DNA from: Streptomyces profundus
GTDB lineage: Bacteria; Actinomycetota; Actinomycetes; Streptomycetales; Streptomycetaceae
Length of the DNA: 64,000 nt
Reading direction: 5' to 3'
NCBI RefSeq assembly: GCF_020740535.1
Contig: NZ_CP082362.1
Span: 186,001 to 250,000, forward strand
Shown piece after piece: positions 52,749 to 60,569 of this stretch (the stretch's first letter is position 1; each line of letters starts with the position of its first letter). Made by a program: the position numbers and the translations under genes. The notes beneath the pieces are model-generated. The model saw only the letters and a program-made list of their open reading frames with translations, did not search any database and was not told where the DNA came from.

Positions 52749-54022
52749 CAGGGGTGCCTTTCGTGGTCGGTCTGGGTGACGAGGAGCTGCGGGCGCAGCA
52801 GGTCGTCCGGCTCGTCGCGGCGCCGCACCAGATGGGCACGGCCGCCCTGGACGAGCACCTCGGCCGGGTAGCCGTGGCTGAGGAAGAGGCCGGGTGAGGC
52901 GGTGGGGCCGTAGGCACCGGAGTTGAGGACGCCGACGAGGTCCCCCGGGCGCAGCGGCGGCAGCGGCGCCTGCTTGAGCACCGAGTCGTTGGGCGTGCAG
53001 AGGGGCCCGGTGACGTTCCAGGGCTCGGGGTCGCCCGCCGGGCGGTCGCCGAGCAGCACGGCGGGGAAGTTCCGCTTCACGAAGGAGCCGATGCCGACGG
53101 CCGCCATGTGGTGGTGGGTGCCGCCGTCGGCGATGGCGAAGCGTTCGCCCATGGACTCCTTGACGTACCGCACCCGGACGACGTACACCCCGCAGCGGCC
53201 GGCCAGATAGCGCCCGGACTCCATGATCAGCCGGGTCTCCGGGTGGGCGCCGGCGAACTTGTCGAGGAGCGGGTTGATCTGGTCGGCGACGGCGGACGCC
53301 GCCAGCTCCCGCTCGCCGTCGAAGTAGGGCACGCCGAGGCCGCCGCCGATGTCCACGGCGTCGAGGCGGATGCCGGTGGCCTCGGCGATCCGCTCGGCCA
53401 GGTCGAGGATGTAGCGGGTGTTCTTGCCGACCACCTCGGGGTCGAGGATGCGGGTGCCCATGTAGACGTGGACGCCCGCCACGTCGGCGTGGCGGTACCG
53501 GCCCCCCAGGTCGCCGGCGGCCAGCACGCTCTCCTCGTCGATGCCGAACTGCCGGGGCTTGCCGCCCATGGTCAGCCGTGAACCGCTGATCGCCAGCGCC
53601 GGGTTGACCCGGAGCAGCACCCGCTGGGTCCTTCCGCGCTCGGCCGCCCGCCGCTCGATCGCGTCGAGTTCGGCGAAGGACTCGCAGACGATGGCGTACA
53701 CCCCGGCGTCCAGGCAGGCGTCGAGTTCGGCGCCGCTCTTGCCGGGGCCGAGGAAGATGACGTGCTCGGGCGGGGTGCCGGCGGCCAGCGCGGTGCGCAG
53801 CTCCACGAGCGAGGAGACCTCGGCGCGGGCACCGCCGGCGGCGAGGGTGGCGTAGACGCTGATGTTGGGGTTGGCCTTCAGCGAGTAGAAGATCTCAAGC
53901 GCCGGGTGGAGCGCGGCGCGCAGTCCGGTGACGGCGTCGGTGAGGAGCTCGCCGTCGTAGACGTAGAGCGGGGTGCCGAACTCCTCGGCCAGCTCCTCGT
54001 AGGGGATGCCCTGGACTCTCAT
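52748..54022 (-). CDS. Type III PLP-dependent decarboxylase (BtrK/LysA-like)
   Basis: 424 residues from ATG at 54022. Alanine racemase-like barrel: PLP lysine Lys49 in IFYSLKANPN, the phosphate-binding GGGLGVPYF, MESGRYLAG, and the active-site Cys in PLCTPNDSV with Tyr in SGAYGPTASP. LysA decarboxylates meso-diaminopimelate; BtrK decarboxylates glutamyl-S-ACP to GABA-S-ACP. Position between an ATP-grasp ligase and an ACP favours a BtrK-like job, making an omega-amino acyl-ACP. Confidence 0.88.
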   Translation of the reverse strand: MRVQGIPYEELAEEFGTPLYVYDGELLTDAVTGLRAALHPALEIFYSLKANPNISVYATLAAGGARAEVSSLVELRTALAAGTPPEHVIFLGPGKSGAELDACLDAGVYAIVCESFAELDAIERRAAERGRTQRVLLRVNPALAISGSRLTMGGKPRQFGIDEESVLAAGDLGGRYRHADVAGVHVYMGTRILDPEVVGKNTRYILDLAERIAEATGIRLDAVDIGGGLGVPYFDGERELAASAVADQINPLLDKFAGAHPETRLIMESGRYLAGRCGVYVVRVRYVKESMGERFAIADGGTHHHMAAVGIGSFVKRNFPAVLLGDRPAGDPEPWNVTGPLCTPNDSVLKQAPLPPLRPGDLVGVLNSGAYGPTASPGLFLSHGYPAEVLVQGGRAHLVRRRDEPDDLLRPQLLVTQTDHERHP

Positions 54023-55362
54023 GACCGGCCCTCCGTCAGTGCGCGCAGGCGCGTCTCGGCTGTGCCGCGCACGGCGAGCGCGGCGTCGGCGCTCTCGGCG
54101 ACGCAGATCCCGTACAGCCGGCCGTGGAAGCTGCCGGTGTCGGTGGCCGCCGCGTTCAGCGTGGCGAAGTTGTTGATCAGCACCCCTGATCCGCCCGGCG
54201 CGCGCAGCAGCAGGTCGCCGAGGGCTTCGGCGACCTCGGGGAAGGAGTGCGCCCGGCCGGGCCGGACCGCGAAGGTGGCCGCGATGGCGTGGTGGCCGGC
54301 GGGGATGAAGCGCTCGGCGACGCGGCTCTGGTAGGTGGACATGTTGAACCTGGCGTTGATCTCCAGGCAGGGGTGGAGCGTGCCGTCGTGGCCGAGCATG
54401 GCGTCCACGCCCACCATGCCGTGGTAGCCCTCCTCGAAGAGGGCGCCGCCGATCAGCTCGACGGCCTCCCGCAGCTCCCGCTCGGCGGTGGCCGGCAGTT
54501 CCACGGGGAAGCGGTGCCCCTGGTGGACGCCGTCCCGCAGCACGGCCGCCTTGACGGTCTCGAACCTGACCTGGCCGCTTCTGCCCACGACCAGCTGGTA
54601 GTTGAGGTCCTGGGCGTGCTCGATCCAGGACTCGACGACGAGCCGGGCCGGGGCCGTCGCGCCGCGGCGTTCGATCAGGCGCAGCAGCCGGGCGGCGCCG
54701 GCCTCGTCGCGTACCACCACCATGCCGCGCCCGGAGACGCCCAGCGACTCCTTGACCACCACCCGGCCGCCGGCGGCGAGCCGGGAGGTGAGGGCGGCGC
54801 GCAGTTCGCCGACGGTCTCGCAGATGTCGCCCGGCACGGCGCGCAGGCCGAGGCGGTCCACCAGGCGGCGGCTGAAGATCTTGCCGTTGACGTGCTTGCA
54901 CACCTGGGACGAGGGGCCGGCGAGCGGCAGCCCGGTCTCCTTGGCGAGGCGCTCCTCCGCCGGGGAGACGCCGAGCGGCATCAGGAAGGTGCGGCCGTCC
55001 GCAAGGCCACGGAGCCGCCGCAGCAGTTCGGGCGAGTCCAGGGCGTCCTCGGTGACGGTGTGCTCCGGCCTGCTCCGCTCGGCGGCGAACACCTGCCCCG
55101 CGGCGGCGCCAAGACCGTCGAGATAGGCGGTGAACTCCGTGTCCATGGGGGCTTTGAGCACGACCACGTCACCGGATTCGGCGAGCAGCGCACCCATTTC
55201 CTCCATGCGGTTCACCGTGGTTCCGGCGAACGATATTCCGGCGCCCGGGAGTTTCGGTTCGCCGGCCGCCCAACTGCGTTCCACCTCGAAGTTGTTCAGG
55301 AAGACGAATCGGGATCCGGCGTCTCCGGTCAGGTCTTTTTTCAGTCGTTCGACGAATTTCAT
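54019..55362 (-). CDS. ATP-grasp ligase (BtrJ-like)
   Basis: 447 residues. ATP-grasp fold with KHVNGKIFSRRLVDRLGLRAVPGD in the lid region, GGRVVVKESLGVSGRGMVVV for nucleotide binding and CLEINARFNMSTYQ for the Mg site. BtrJ-type enzymes join an amino acid to an ACP thiol or to an ACP-bound amino acid. The gene order ligase-decarboxylase-ACP mirrors the butirosin side-chain genes. The stop overlaps the decarboxylase start by 4 bp. Ligation to a lysine side chain of the peptide is an alternative. Confidence 0.85.
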   Translation of the reverse strand: MKFVERLKKDLTGDAGSRFVFLNNFEVERSWAAGEPKLPGAGISFAGTTVNRMEEMGALLAESGDVVVLKAPMDTEFTAYLDGLGAAAGQVFAAERSRPEHTVTEDALDSPELLRRLRGLADGRTFLMPLGVSPAEERLAKETGLPLAGPSSQVCKHVNGKIFSRRLVDRLGLRAVPGDICETVGELRAALTSRLAAGGRVVVKESLGVSGRGMVVVRDEAGAARLLRLIERRGATAPARLVVESWIEHAQDLNYQLVVGRSGQVRFETVKAAVLRDGVHQGHRFPVELPATAERELREAVELIGGALFEEGYHGMVGVDAMLGHDGTLHPCLEINARFNMSTYQSRVAERFIPAGHHAIAATFAVRPGRAHSFPEVAEALGDLLLRAPGGSGVLINNFATLNAAATDTGSFHGRLYGICVAESADAALAVRGTAETRLRALTEGRS

Positions 55363-56969
55363 CGGGGTCTCCCGGAGTTCGACGGGGGGCAGGGGCGCAG
55401 GGTGTCGGCGACCTCGTGCAGCGGGCGGGCTCCCGCCAGCCGCCGCTCGGTGCCCACCCAGCCCAGGGCGGCGAGTTCGGCCACCACCCTGGGCAGCCGC
55501 AGCAGCCGTCCGCCGGCGGCCACATAGCTGTCGTTCGGGCTCACCCGCGCCAGGCCGTTGACCTCGGCGACGGCCCCGACCAGCGCGTCGCACGCGGGCG
55601 AGGCGGGGGCGGGCACGGGCGACGCGACGTCGGGGCCCGGCGCTGGCGGTGCGGTGTCGGGGCCGAGGCCGAGGAGCCTGATCGCCTCGCCGACCCGCAG
55701 GTCGACGGCCGGGTCGCGGTGCGCCGTCAGCAGCGCCGCGTGACCGCGCAGCATCCGCTCCGTGCCCGCGCGGTCCAGGACCTCGCCGCGCGCCTGGAGG
55801 GCGAGGGTGACGCCGTCGGACCACTCGTAGACGCGCAGATACAGGTCCGAGCCGGCGCAGGCCCAGTGGGTCGGGGCGGCGTTCCACACCCACCGCTCCC
55901 TGCGGGTGCGGCACGAACGGGGCGCGTTGTCCAGGAAGTTCAGCTCCGTGGCCACCCGCACCGATCGGCCGCGCGCCGCGCTCTCGGCGCCGACGAGCTC
56001 GTCGACCCGGTCGAACGGGACATGGCCGTGCTCCATGGCCTCCCGCACCCGGCGGGCGGCGCGGCGCACCACCTCGCCGAACGGCGGGTCGTCGGCGAGG
56101 TCGATGGCGCAGAGCAGCGGGTGCGACATGCAGGTCAGCACGGAGGGGAGGGCGCTGGCCTCGCGCTGCCCCGTGTACAGCCGACTGGCCACCCGCCGCC
56201 GCCCGGTGGTGGCGGCCAGGGTGACGGCGTAGGCGGCGACGTGGACGGCCGACGGCCACACGCCGTGCCTGGCCGCGACCGCGCGGGAGGCGGCGAGGAG
56301 CCGTGGCACGGTGAACGAGGCGCTGTGCGCGGTGGCGTCGGTGGGGTCCCGGCGGGCGGCGTGGATGTCGTCGGGCAGCGCGCGGATCTGCTCCCGCCAG
56401 TGCGCGAGGGCGGCGTCGGGCGAGTTGGTCGCCTCGTGGGCGGCGAGGTCGACGGGCTGGTCGGCGACGGGCGGCAGGGCCACGGGGCGGCCGGCGACCC
56501 GGGCGGCGAGCAGCGCGTCCAGCTCGGCGCCGAGCCGGTCGAGGGACACATCGTCGAACGCCAGGTGGTTGAAGACCAGGTGGAGCCGGCGCAGCCGGCC
56601 GCCTTCGGTGATCAGGCAGGCGCGCAGCGGCCACTCGTCGGCGAGCGCGAACGGCGTCTCGGTCAGCCGGCGCACCTCGGCCGCCGGATCGTCCGTCGTG
56701 GCGACCTCGACGACGGGCGGCGGTCCCGGGGGCCGCACCAGCTGCCGGGGCCAGGGCGTGGCGTGCAGGTCGTAGACGGTGCGCAGCACCTCGTGCCGGC
56801 GCACCAGATGGGTGAGGGCGGCCCGCACATGGGCGGTGGTGCAGCCGTCGGGCAGGGGGTAGCTGGTCGCGATGTGCGCCTCGTGCCGGGATTCCGGGGG
56901 CGCCCCGAGATAGCGCAGCACATGGTGGTGCTGACCCCAGCACAGGTCGGCGCTCCGCACCGATGGCAT
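55359..56969 (-). CDS. Stand-alone condensation domain with degenerate carrier tail
   Basis: 536 residues from ATG at 56969 with GAGGAGG upstream. NRPS condensation fold; the HHxxxDG motif reads NHLAFDD (134-140), so the second, catalytic His135 is kept while the first His is Asn and Gly is Asp. The last 80 residues look like a carrier domain (NDSYVAAGGRLLRLPRVV) in which the phosphopantetheine serine of GGHS is absent. It is the first gene of the leftward operon. Likely joins an ACP-bound acyl group to an amine. Donor and acceptor are unknown. Confidence 0.8.
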   Translation of the reverse strand: MPSVRSADLCWGQHHHVLRYLGAPPESRHEAHIATSYPLPDGCTTAHVRAALTHLVRRHEVLRTVYDLHATPWPRQLVRPPGPPPVVEVATTDDPAAEVRRLTETPFALADEWPLRACLITEGGRLRRLHLVFNHLAFDDVSLDRLGAELDALLAARVAGRPVALPPVADQPVDLAAHEATNSPDAALAHWREQIRALPDDIHAARRDPTDATAHSASFTVPRLLAASRAVAARHGVWPSAVHVAAYAVTLAATTGRRRVASRLYTGQREASALPSVLTCMSHPLLCAIDLADDPPFGEVVRRAARRVREAMEHGHVPFDRVDELVGAESAARGRSVRVATELNFLDNAPRSCRTRRERWVWNAAPTHWACAGSDLYLRVYEWSDGVTLALQARGEVLDRAGTERMLRGHAALLTAHRDPAVDLRVGEAIRLLGLGPDTAPPAPGPDVASPVPAPASPACDALVGAVAEVNGLARVSPNDSYVAAGGRLLRLPRVVAELAALGWVGTERRLAGARPLHEVADTLRPCPPSNSGRPR

Positions 56970-57111
56970 ACGCCCTCCTCCCCGGCCGAACGGCTCGGCG
57001 GTCACCACCCGGCGTTCTCCGGTTGGTCCGGTGAATAGTCTCCGATGGGCGGGGATTTCGTCAGCCCGTGTCGGTGACATCAACTGGGCGGCATATTGCT
57101 GCCGTTGACAA

Positions 57112-57147
57112 CCGGAATGGGGCGGGCGGAGCCTTTTCCCATTCCGG
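57112..57147. promoter_or_regulatory. Inverted repeat in the divergent promoter region
   Basis: CCGGAATGGG at 57112-57121 and CCCATTCCGG at 57138-57147 are perfect 10-bp complements with a 16-bp spacer. Placed between the leftward operon and the peptide gene, it could be an operator for both directions or a hairpin in the peptide mRNA leader. A TTGACA at 57105-57110 abuts it but lacks a good -10. Confidence 0.6.
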
Positions 57148-57208
57148 GGTCGGTGTTATTCGGCCCGGGATGTGTCCGTTCCGTTTCCCCTTTCCAAGGA
57201 GAAGTCAC

Positions 57209-57361
57209 ATGGCGAAGGTTGCCACCAAGGCCATCGCGCACAAGGCGATCGCCCACAAGGTCATCGCGCACAAGGTCATCGCCGGCAAGGTCGTCGCGAC
57301 GAAGGTCATCGCCGGCAAGGTCGTGGCCACCAAGGTGATCGCCGCCAAGGCCATCGCCTGA
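57209..57361 (+). CDS. Lysine pentapeptide-repeat peptide, candidate precursor
   Basis: 50 residues; ATG at 57209 has AAGGAG 7 bases upstream. After MAKVAT the sequence is nine units of K-[A/V]-[I/V]-A-[H/G/T/A] (the last lacks its fifth residue), with lysines at 3, 7, 12, 17 and every fifth position to 47. It has ten Lys, three His and no Asp, Glu, Cys, Ser or aromatic residue. No leader or membrane anchor is seen. Set between two divergent operons that encode acyl-ACP and acyltransferase enzymes, it is best read as the substrate peptide of a post-translational pathway. A DNA- or RNA-binding role is the main alternative. Confidence 0.8.
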   Translation: MAKVATKAIAHKAIAHKVIAHKVIAGKVVATKVIAGKVVATKVIAAKAIA

Positions 57362-57367
57362 TCCCCG

Positions 57368-57405
57368 GCGGTGGGGCGCCGGGCCCAGGTCCGGCGCCGC
57401 ACCGC
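57368..57405 (+). terminator. Strong hairpin just after the peptide gene (attenuator or mRNA stabiliser)
   Basis: GCGGTGGGGCGCCGG (57368-57382) pairs with 57391-57405 over 15 positions with one mismatch and an 8-nt loop. It starts 6 bases after the stop codon and has no U tract. This layout often lowers expression of the downstream enzyme genes relative to a peptide precursor. Confidence 0.75.
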
Positions 57406-57430
57406 CCATCCCGCGCCACGGAGGAATGCC

Positions 57431-58024
57431 ATGCGAGACGCGATCCTGGCCTGCGAGCACACCGGCCGGACGGAGGGCTTCGCCGCCGGTCTGGCGCTGG
57501 CGCTCGACGGCGCGGGTGCGGACGCCGCGCCCGGCCGGCTGGCCGCGCTGCCCAGCGACGCCGTGCCCGCGGGGGCGCCCGTGGTGCCGCACCGGCTCGC
57601 CGGGCGCGAGGGCGTGAGCTTCGTGCGCCGCACCGGCCCTCGGAGCCTGGCCGAGTCCGAGGGCACGGCCCTGGCCGCCCGGCTGGCCGCCGCGCGCCTC
57701 GGCGTCACCCAGCGCCTGCGGGAGAGGGCCGTCGCCCATCTGGCGACCCGGGTCTCGGGCGGTGAGCCGACCATCCGCAAGCAGTTGGTGCGGGGGGTGC
57801 TCGCCGACGCGCTGGTCACCGTCGAGACGGTCCGCCGCACCCTGGTGGTGGCCGGCGACCTGGCGGGGACCGTGGCCGAGTGCCATCACCGACTCTCGGA
57901 GCTGGACTGGGAGTTGACCAAACTGCTGGGCGCCTCGGGGTTCGTGGGGCCGCGCGCGGCGAACACCGTCTTCGTCGCCCGGCTGACCGCCAACTGCTGG
58001 GTGCCGACGGGGGCGAGAACATGA
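57431..58024 (+). CDS. Stand-alone acyl-CoA dehydrogenase C-terminal-domain protein (copy C)
   Basis: 197 residues, ATG with GGAGGAA upstream. Paralogue of the 50934-51539 product: LPSDAVPAGAPVVPHRLAGREGVSFVR, AARLGVTQRLRERAVAHLATRVSGGEPTIRKQLVRGVLADALVTVE and LLGASGFVG. Helical domain only. Coupled by a 4-bp overlap to the next dehydrogenase gene. Confidence 0.75.
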   Translation: MRDAILACEHTGRTEGFAAGLALALDGAGADAAPGRLAALPSDAVPAGAPVVPHRLAGREGVSFVRRTGPRSLAESEGTALAARLAAARLGVTQRLRERAVAHLATRVSGGEPTIRKQLVRGVLADALVTVETVRRTLVVAGDLAGTVAECHHRLSELDWELTKLLGASGFVGPRAANTVFVARLTANCWVPTGART

Positions 58025-59157
58025 GGAGACCGCCGGCGGCGCTTCGGGCGCTGCGCGACGGATGTCGTGAACTGGCCCCCGAACTGCGCGAGATCGCGCT
58101 GGCCGTGGACGCCGAACCGCATGCGGAGGAGCGGCTGCGCGCCTCCTCGGCGCTCCGCCTGCTGCGGGTCGCCGGCACGCCGCGCCGGCACCGGGCGAGC
58201 GAGGTGCCCGGCTGGGCCTCGCCGTTCACCGACAGCTGCCTGGCCAGGGTGGTGGCGAACGTGGAGCTGGCCAGGGGAGACGTCGGGGTGCTGAACGCCT
58301 GCGCCGCGCCCTCGCTGGCCGGCCTGACCGTGGACGCGCTCGGCGACCGGGCCCAACAGGACGACTTCTACGGCGCGTTGGCCCGCGACGAGCCCTGGAC
58401 GTTCTTCGGCATGACGGAGGCCGACCACGGCAGCGACGCCACCGCGCTGGGCAGCCGGCTGACGCCGGACGGCGCGGGCGGCTTCGTGCTGCACGGCGGC
58501 AAGCGCTATGTCGCCAACGCGGCGCGCGGCGGGATCGGCGTGGTGTTCGCCAGGACCGGGCCCACGCCGTTGGCCATCCGCGCGGTGGTGCTGCGCCGGC
58601 CAGCGCCCGGCTTCACCGGGGCGCCGCTGGAGATGTTGGGCCTGCGGGGCGCCTGCCTGGGGTCGATGGCGTTCGACGGGGTGCAGGTGCGCGGGGAGCA
58701 GGTGTTGGGCCGGCATCTGCCGGCGTCCCGGCGCGGCCTGTGGGGCGCCAACCGCGCGTTCGGCGTGGTGCGGATGCAGATCGCCGCGCAGGCGCTGGGC
58801 GCCGGCTACGCCATCCGCGACGAGGTGCGCGCGCTGCGCCCCGGCTGGGACGGGCATCTGGCCCTCTCCGCGCGGCTGGACGCCGCCCACGCGCTGCTGC
58901 TCGACCTGGCGGCCGAGGCGGACGCCGACCCGGACGACCGGCGGCCCCCCTCGCTCGCGAAGCTGCACACGGCGGCGCTGGCCGTCGAGGTGGGCCGGTG
59001 GGCGGAGAGCGCGCTGTCGCCCGGCTCCCTGGTGGAGCACCCGCTGTTGGAGAAGTGGTGCCGCGACGTCATGGCCTTCGAGTTCATGGACGGCACCAGT
59101 CACATGCTGCGTCTGGCCGTCGCGCCCGACGCGGCGCCCCGCAGGGAGGGACCATGA
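58021..59157 (+). CDS. Acyl-CoA dehydrogenase-like enzyme (cluster copy C)
   Basis: 378 residues from ATG at 58021. FFGMTEADHGSDATALGSRL and GGKRYVANAARGGIGVVFA as in copies A and B, but more divergent. The base position is Asp357 in FMDGTSHMLRL. Presumably pairs with the lone C-terminal-domain protein encoded just before it. Together they would be the third desaturation system of the locus. Confidence 0.85.
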   Translation: MRRPPAALRALRDGCRELAPELREIALAVDAEPHAEERLRASSALRLLRVAGTPRRHRASEVPGWASPFTDSCLARVVANVELARGDVGVLNACAAPSLAGLTVDALGDRAQQDDFYGALARDEPWTFFGMTEADHGSDATALGSRLTPDGAGGFVLHGGKRYVANAARGGIGVVFARTGPTPLAIRAVVLRRPAPGFTGAPLEMLGLRGACLGSMAFDGVQVRGEQVLGRHLPASRRGLWGANRAFGVVRMQIAAQALGAGYAIRDEVRALRPGWDGHLALSARLDAAHALLLDLAAEADADPDDRRPPSLAKLHTAALAVEVGRWAESALSPGSLVEHPLLEKWCRDVMAFEFMDGTSHMLRLAVAPDAAPRREGP

Positions 59158-59657
59158 CCGACACCCGCCGAAGGCCCCCCGCCTGGTCGAGCCGCCCGTA
59201 CTCCGAACCGGACCGGGAGGCCGTCCTGGCGCTCTTCGAGGAGCCGGACTTCCACTACCGCACCGAACAGCCGGACACCCGGTCCGCCGCCGAGATCCAG
59301 CGGCTGCTGGACGACGACACCCAGGTGCTGCTGGCCGACGGCCGGGTGGTCGGCCTGTACGCGCTGAGCGCCGAGGGCGTCGAGCACGGCTGCCACTACC
59401 TGCTGACGCTGCGGCTCTCCGGGGCCGTGCCCGAGGCGTGGTGGTCGTCGGCCTACGCCGAGGTGGTCGCCGCCGCCCGTTGGCGGCACGAGATCGTGCG
59501 GCTGTCCGTGCGGTTCGCCACCCACGACGAGCGGGGGCTGCGCTCCGCGCGGGCGACGGGCCTCACCGAGGAGGGCATCCTGGCCGGGGTGACGGCGCGG
59601 GACGGCGCGCGGCACGGGCGGGTCTACTTCTCCCAGGTCTGGAGCCCGGTCTCATGA
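59154..59657 (+). CDS. GNAT-like acyltransferase 1
   Basis: 167 residues, overlapping the dehydrogenase gene by 4 bp. The GNAT pattern (RPYSEPDREAVLALFEEPDFHYRTE; VLLADGRVVGLYAL; FATHDERGLRSARATGLTEEGIL) is recognisable, but the pyrophosphate-binding R/Q-x-x-G-x-G/A loop is not clear, so acyl-CoA may not be the donor. Possibly an acyl-ACP-dependent enzyme or a non-catalytic partner. Confidence 0.6.
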   Translation: MTDTRRRPPAWSSRPYSEPDREAVLALFEEPDFHYRTEQPDTRSAAEIQRLLDDDTQVLLADGRVVGLYALSAEGVEHGCHYLLTLRLSGAVPEAWWSSAYAEVVAAARWRHEIVRLSVRFATHDERGLRSARATGLTEEGILAGVTARDGARHGRVYFSQVWSPVS

Positions 59658-60115
59658 GGCTGCGCGGCTATCGCGACCGGGACCGCCCGCTGCTCACCGG
59701 CACCTGGCTGCCCGGCGAGCTGCTGGGGCTGCCGCTGCCGAACCGGCCGGCGCTCGCGGCGCCCACCCAGGTGCCGGCGCCCGCGGAGGGGGACGACGAG
59801 CTGTGCGTCGTCCCCGATGTCGGCTTCGCGCGGTTCACCGACATCGACTGGGTGAGCCGGCGGGCCAGGCTGGAGATCGGCTGGCACCGCCAGGACACCG
59901 AGGGGGTGGACGACCTGCTGACGGCCGCCGTCGCCCACGGGCGGCACCGGCTCAACCTGCGCCGCCTGCACGGCCTGGTGACGCCGCTGGCGGCACCGCC
60001 TCGGGCGGTCCTGACCGGGGCGGGCTTCCGCCACGAGGCGACCGTGCCCGAGCACCTGTGGCTGGACGGCCGCGCGGTGAGCCGCGAGATCTGGGGGTGT
60101 GTCGACCATGGCTGA
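59654..60115 (+). CDS. GNAT-like acyltransferase 2
   Basis: 153 residues from ATG at 59654, 4-bp overlap with the previous gene. VGFARFTDIDWVSRRARLEIGW and the ending LRRLHGLVTPLAAPPRAVLTGAGFRHEATVPEHLWLDGR match the second half of RimJ/RimL-like GNATs. The N-terminal half is short. Role inferred only from fold and context. Confidence 0.65.
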   Translation: MRLRGYRDRDRPLLTGTWLPGELLGLPLPNRPALAAPTQVPAPAEGDDELCVVPDVGFARFTDIDWVSRRARLEIGWHRQDTEGVDDLLTAAVAHGRHRLNLRRLHGLVTPLAAPPRAVLTGAGFRHEATVPEHLWLDGRAVSREIWGCVDHG

Positions 60116-60569
60116 CCTCGTCCAGCTGAACGGCCCCGACGCCGCCGAGGCGCTGCGCGCGGCCGGCGAGGCGTCCCGAGGCTTCCTGGGCCTGGACCCG
60201 GTGGTGCAGAACGACGCGCTGCTGACCAGGGAGTTGGCGCGCCTCGACGGGCGGGTGTTCCGGGTCGGGGACGCCCTGGTGGGCGCCGCGCCCAACCCGG
60301 CGCAGCCGAGGCAGGCCCTCGTGGCCTGCACCCACGACGACGAGGCGGCCGTGCGGTCGCTGGTGGAGTTCCTGGTGACCTACCGCAGGAACACGTCCTT
60401 CCTGGCCCTGGTGCCCGAGGGCTCCCCCGCGGTGGCGGGGTTCCTGCGCGCCGGCCTCACCGACCGGGGGGTGCTGCGCGACCACCGCTACGCGTCGGGC
60501 TCCTACCACGACGTGCGGGTGCTGTTCGGCACCGGAGATCAGAGGACGGGGGACGCGTGTCGTTCGTAA
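60108..60569 (+). CDS. GNAT-like acyltransferase 3
   Basis: 153 residues, overlapping the previous gene by 8 bp. The C-terminal part (SPAVAGFLRAGLTDRGVLRDHRYASGSYHDVRVLFG) is the typical end of GNAT family proteins; the N-terminal half is unusual (SRGFLGLDPVVQNDALLTRELARLDGRVFRVGD). No clear acyl-CoA loop. Confidence 0.6.
   Translation: MADLVQLNGPDAAEALRAAGEASRGFLGLDPVVQNDALLTRELARLDGRVFRVGDALVGAAPNPAQPRQALVACTHDDEAAVRSLVEFLVTYRRNTSFLALVPEGSPAVAGFLRAGLTDRGVLRDHRYASGSYHDVRVLFGTGDQRTGDACRS

Noticed and set aside
57105..57133. TTGACA-based promoter for the peptide gene
   Set aside because: No acceptable -10 lies 16-19 bp downstream; the sequence there is GC-rich.
57209..57361. Repeat peptide as the tail of a histone-like HU protein
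   Set aside because: There is no HU body upstream in frame, the ribosome site is directly before ATG 57209, and the repeats lack the KKA/PAKK composition of HU tails. A nucleic-acid role is still not excluded.
57209..57361. CRISPR-like reading of the short DNA repeats
   Set aside because: The 15-bp periodicity follows codons of the peptide; there are no spacers and no cas genes.
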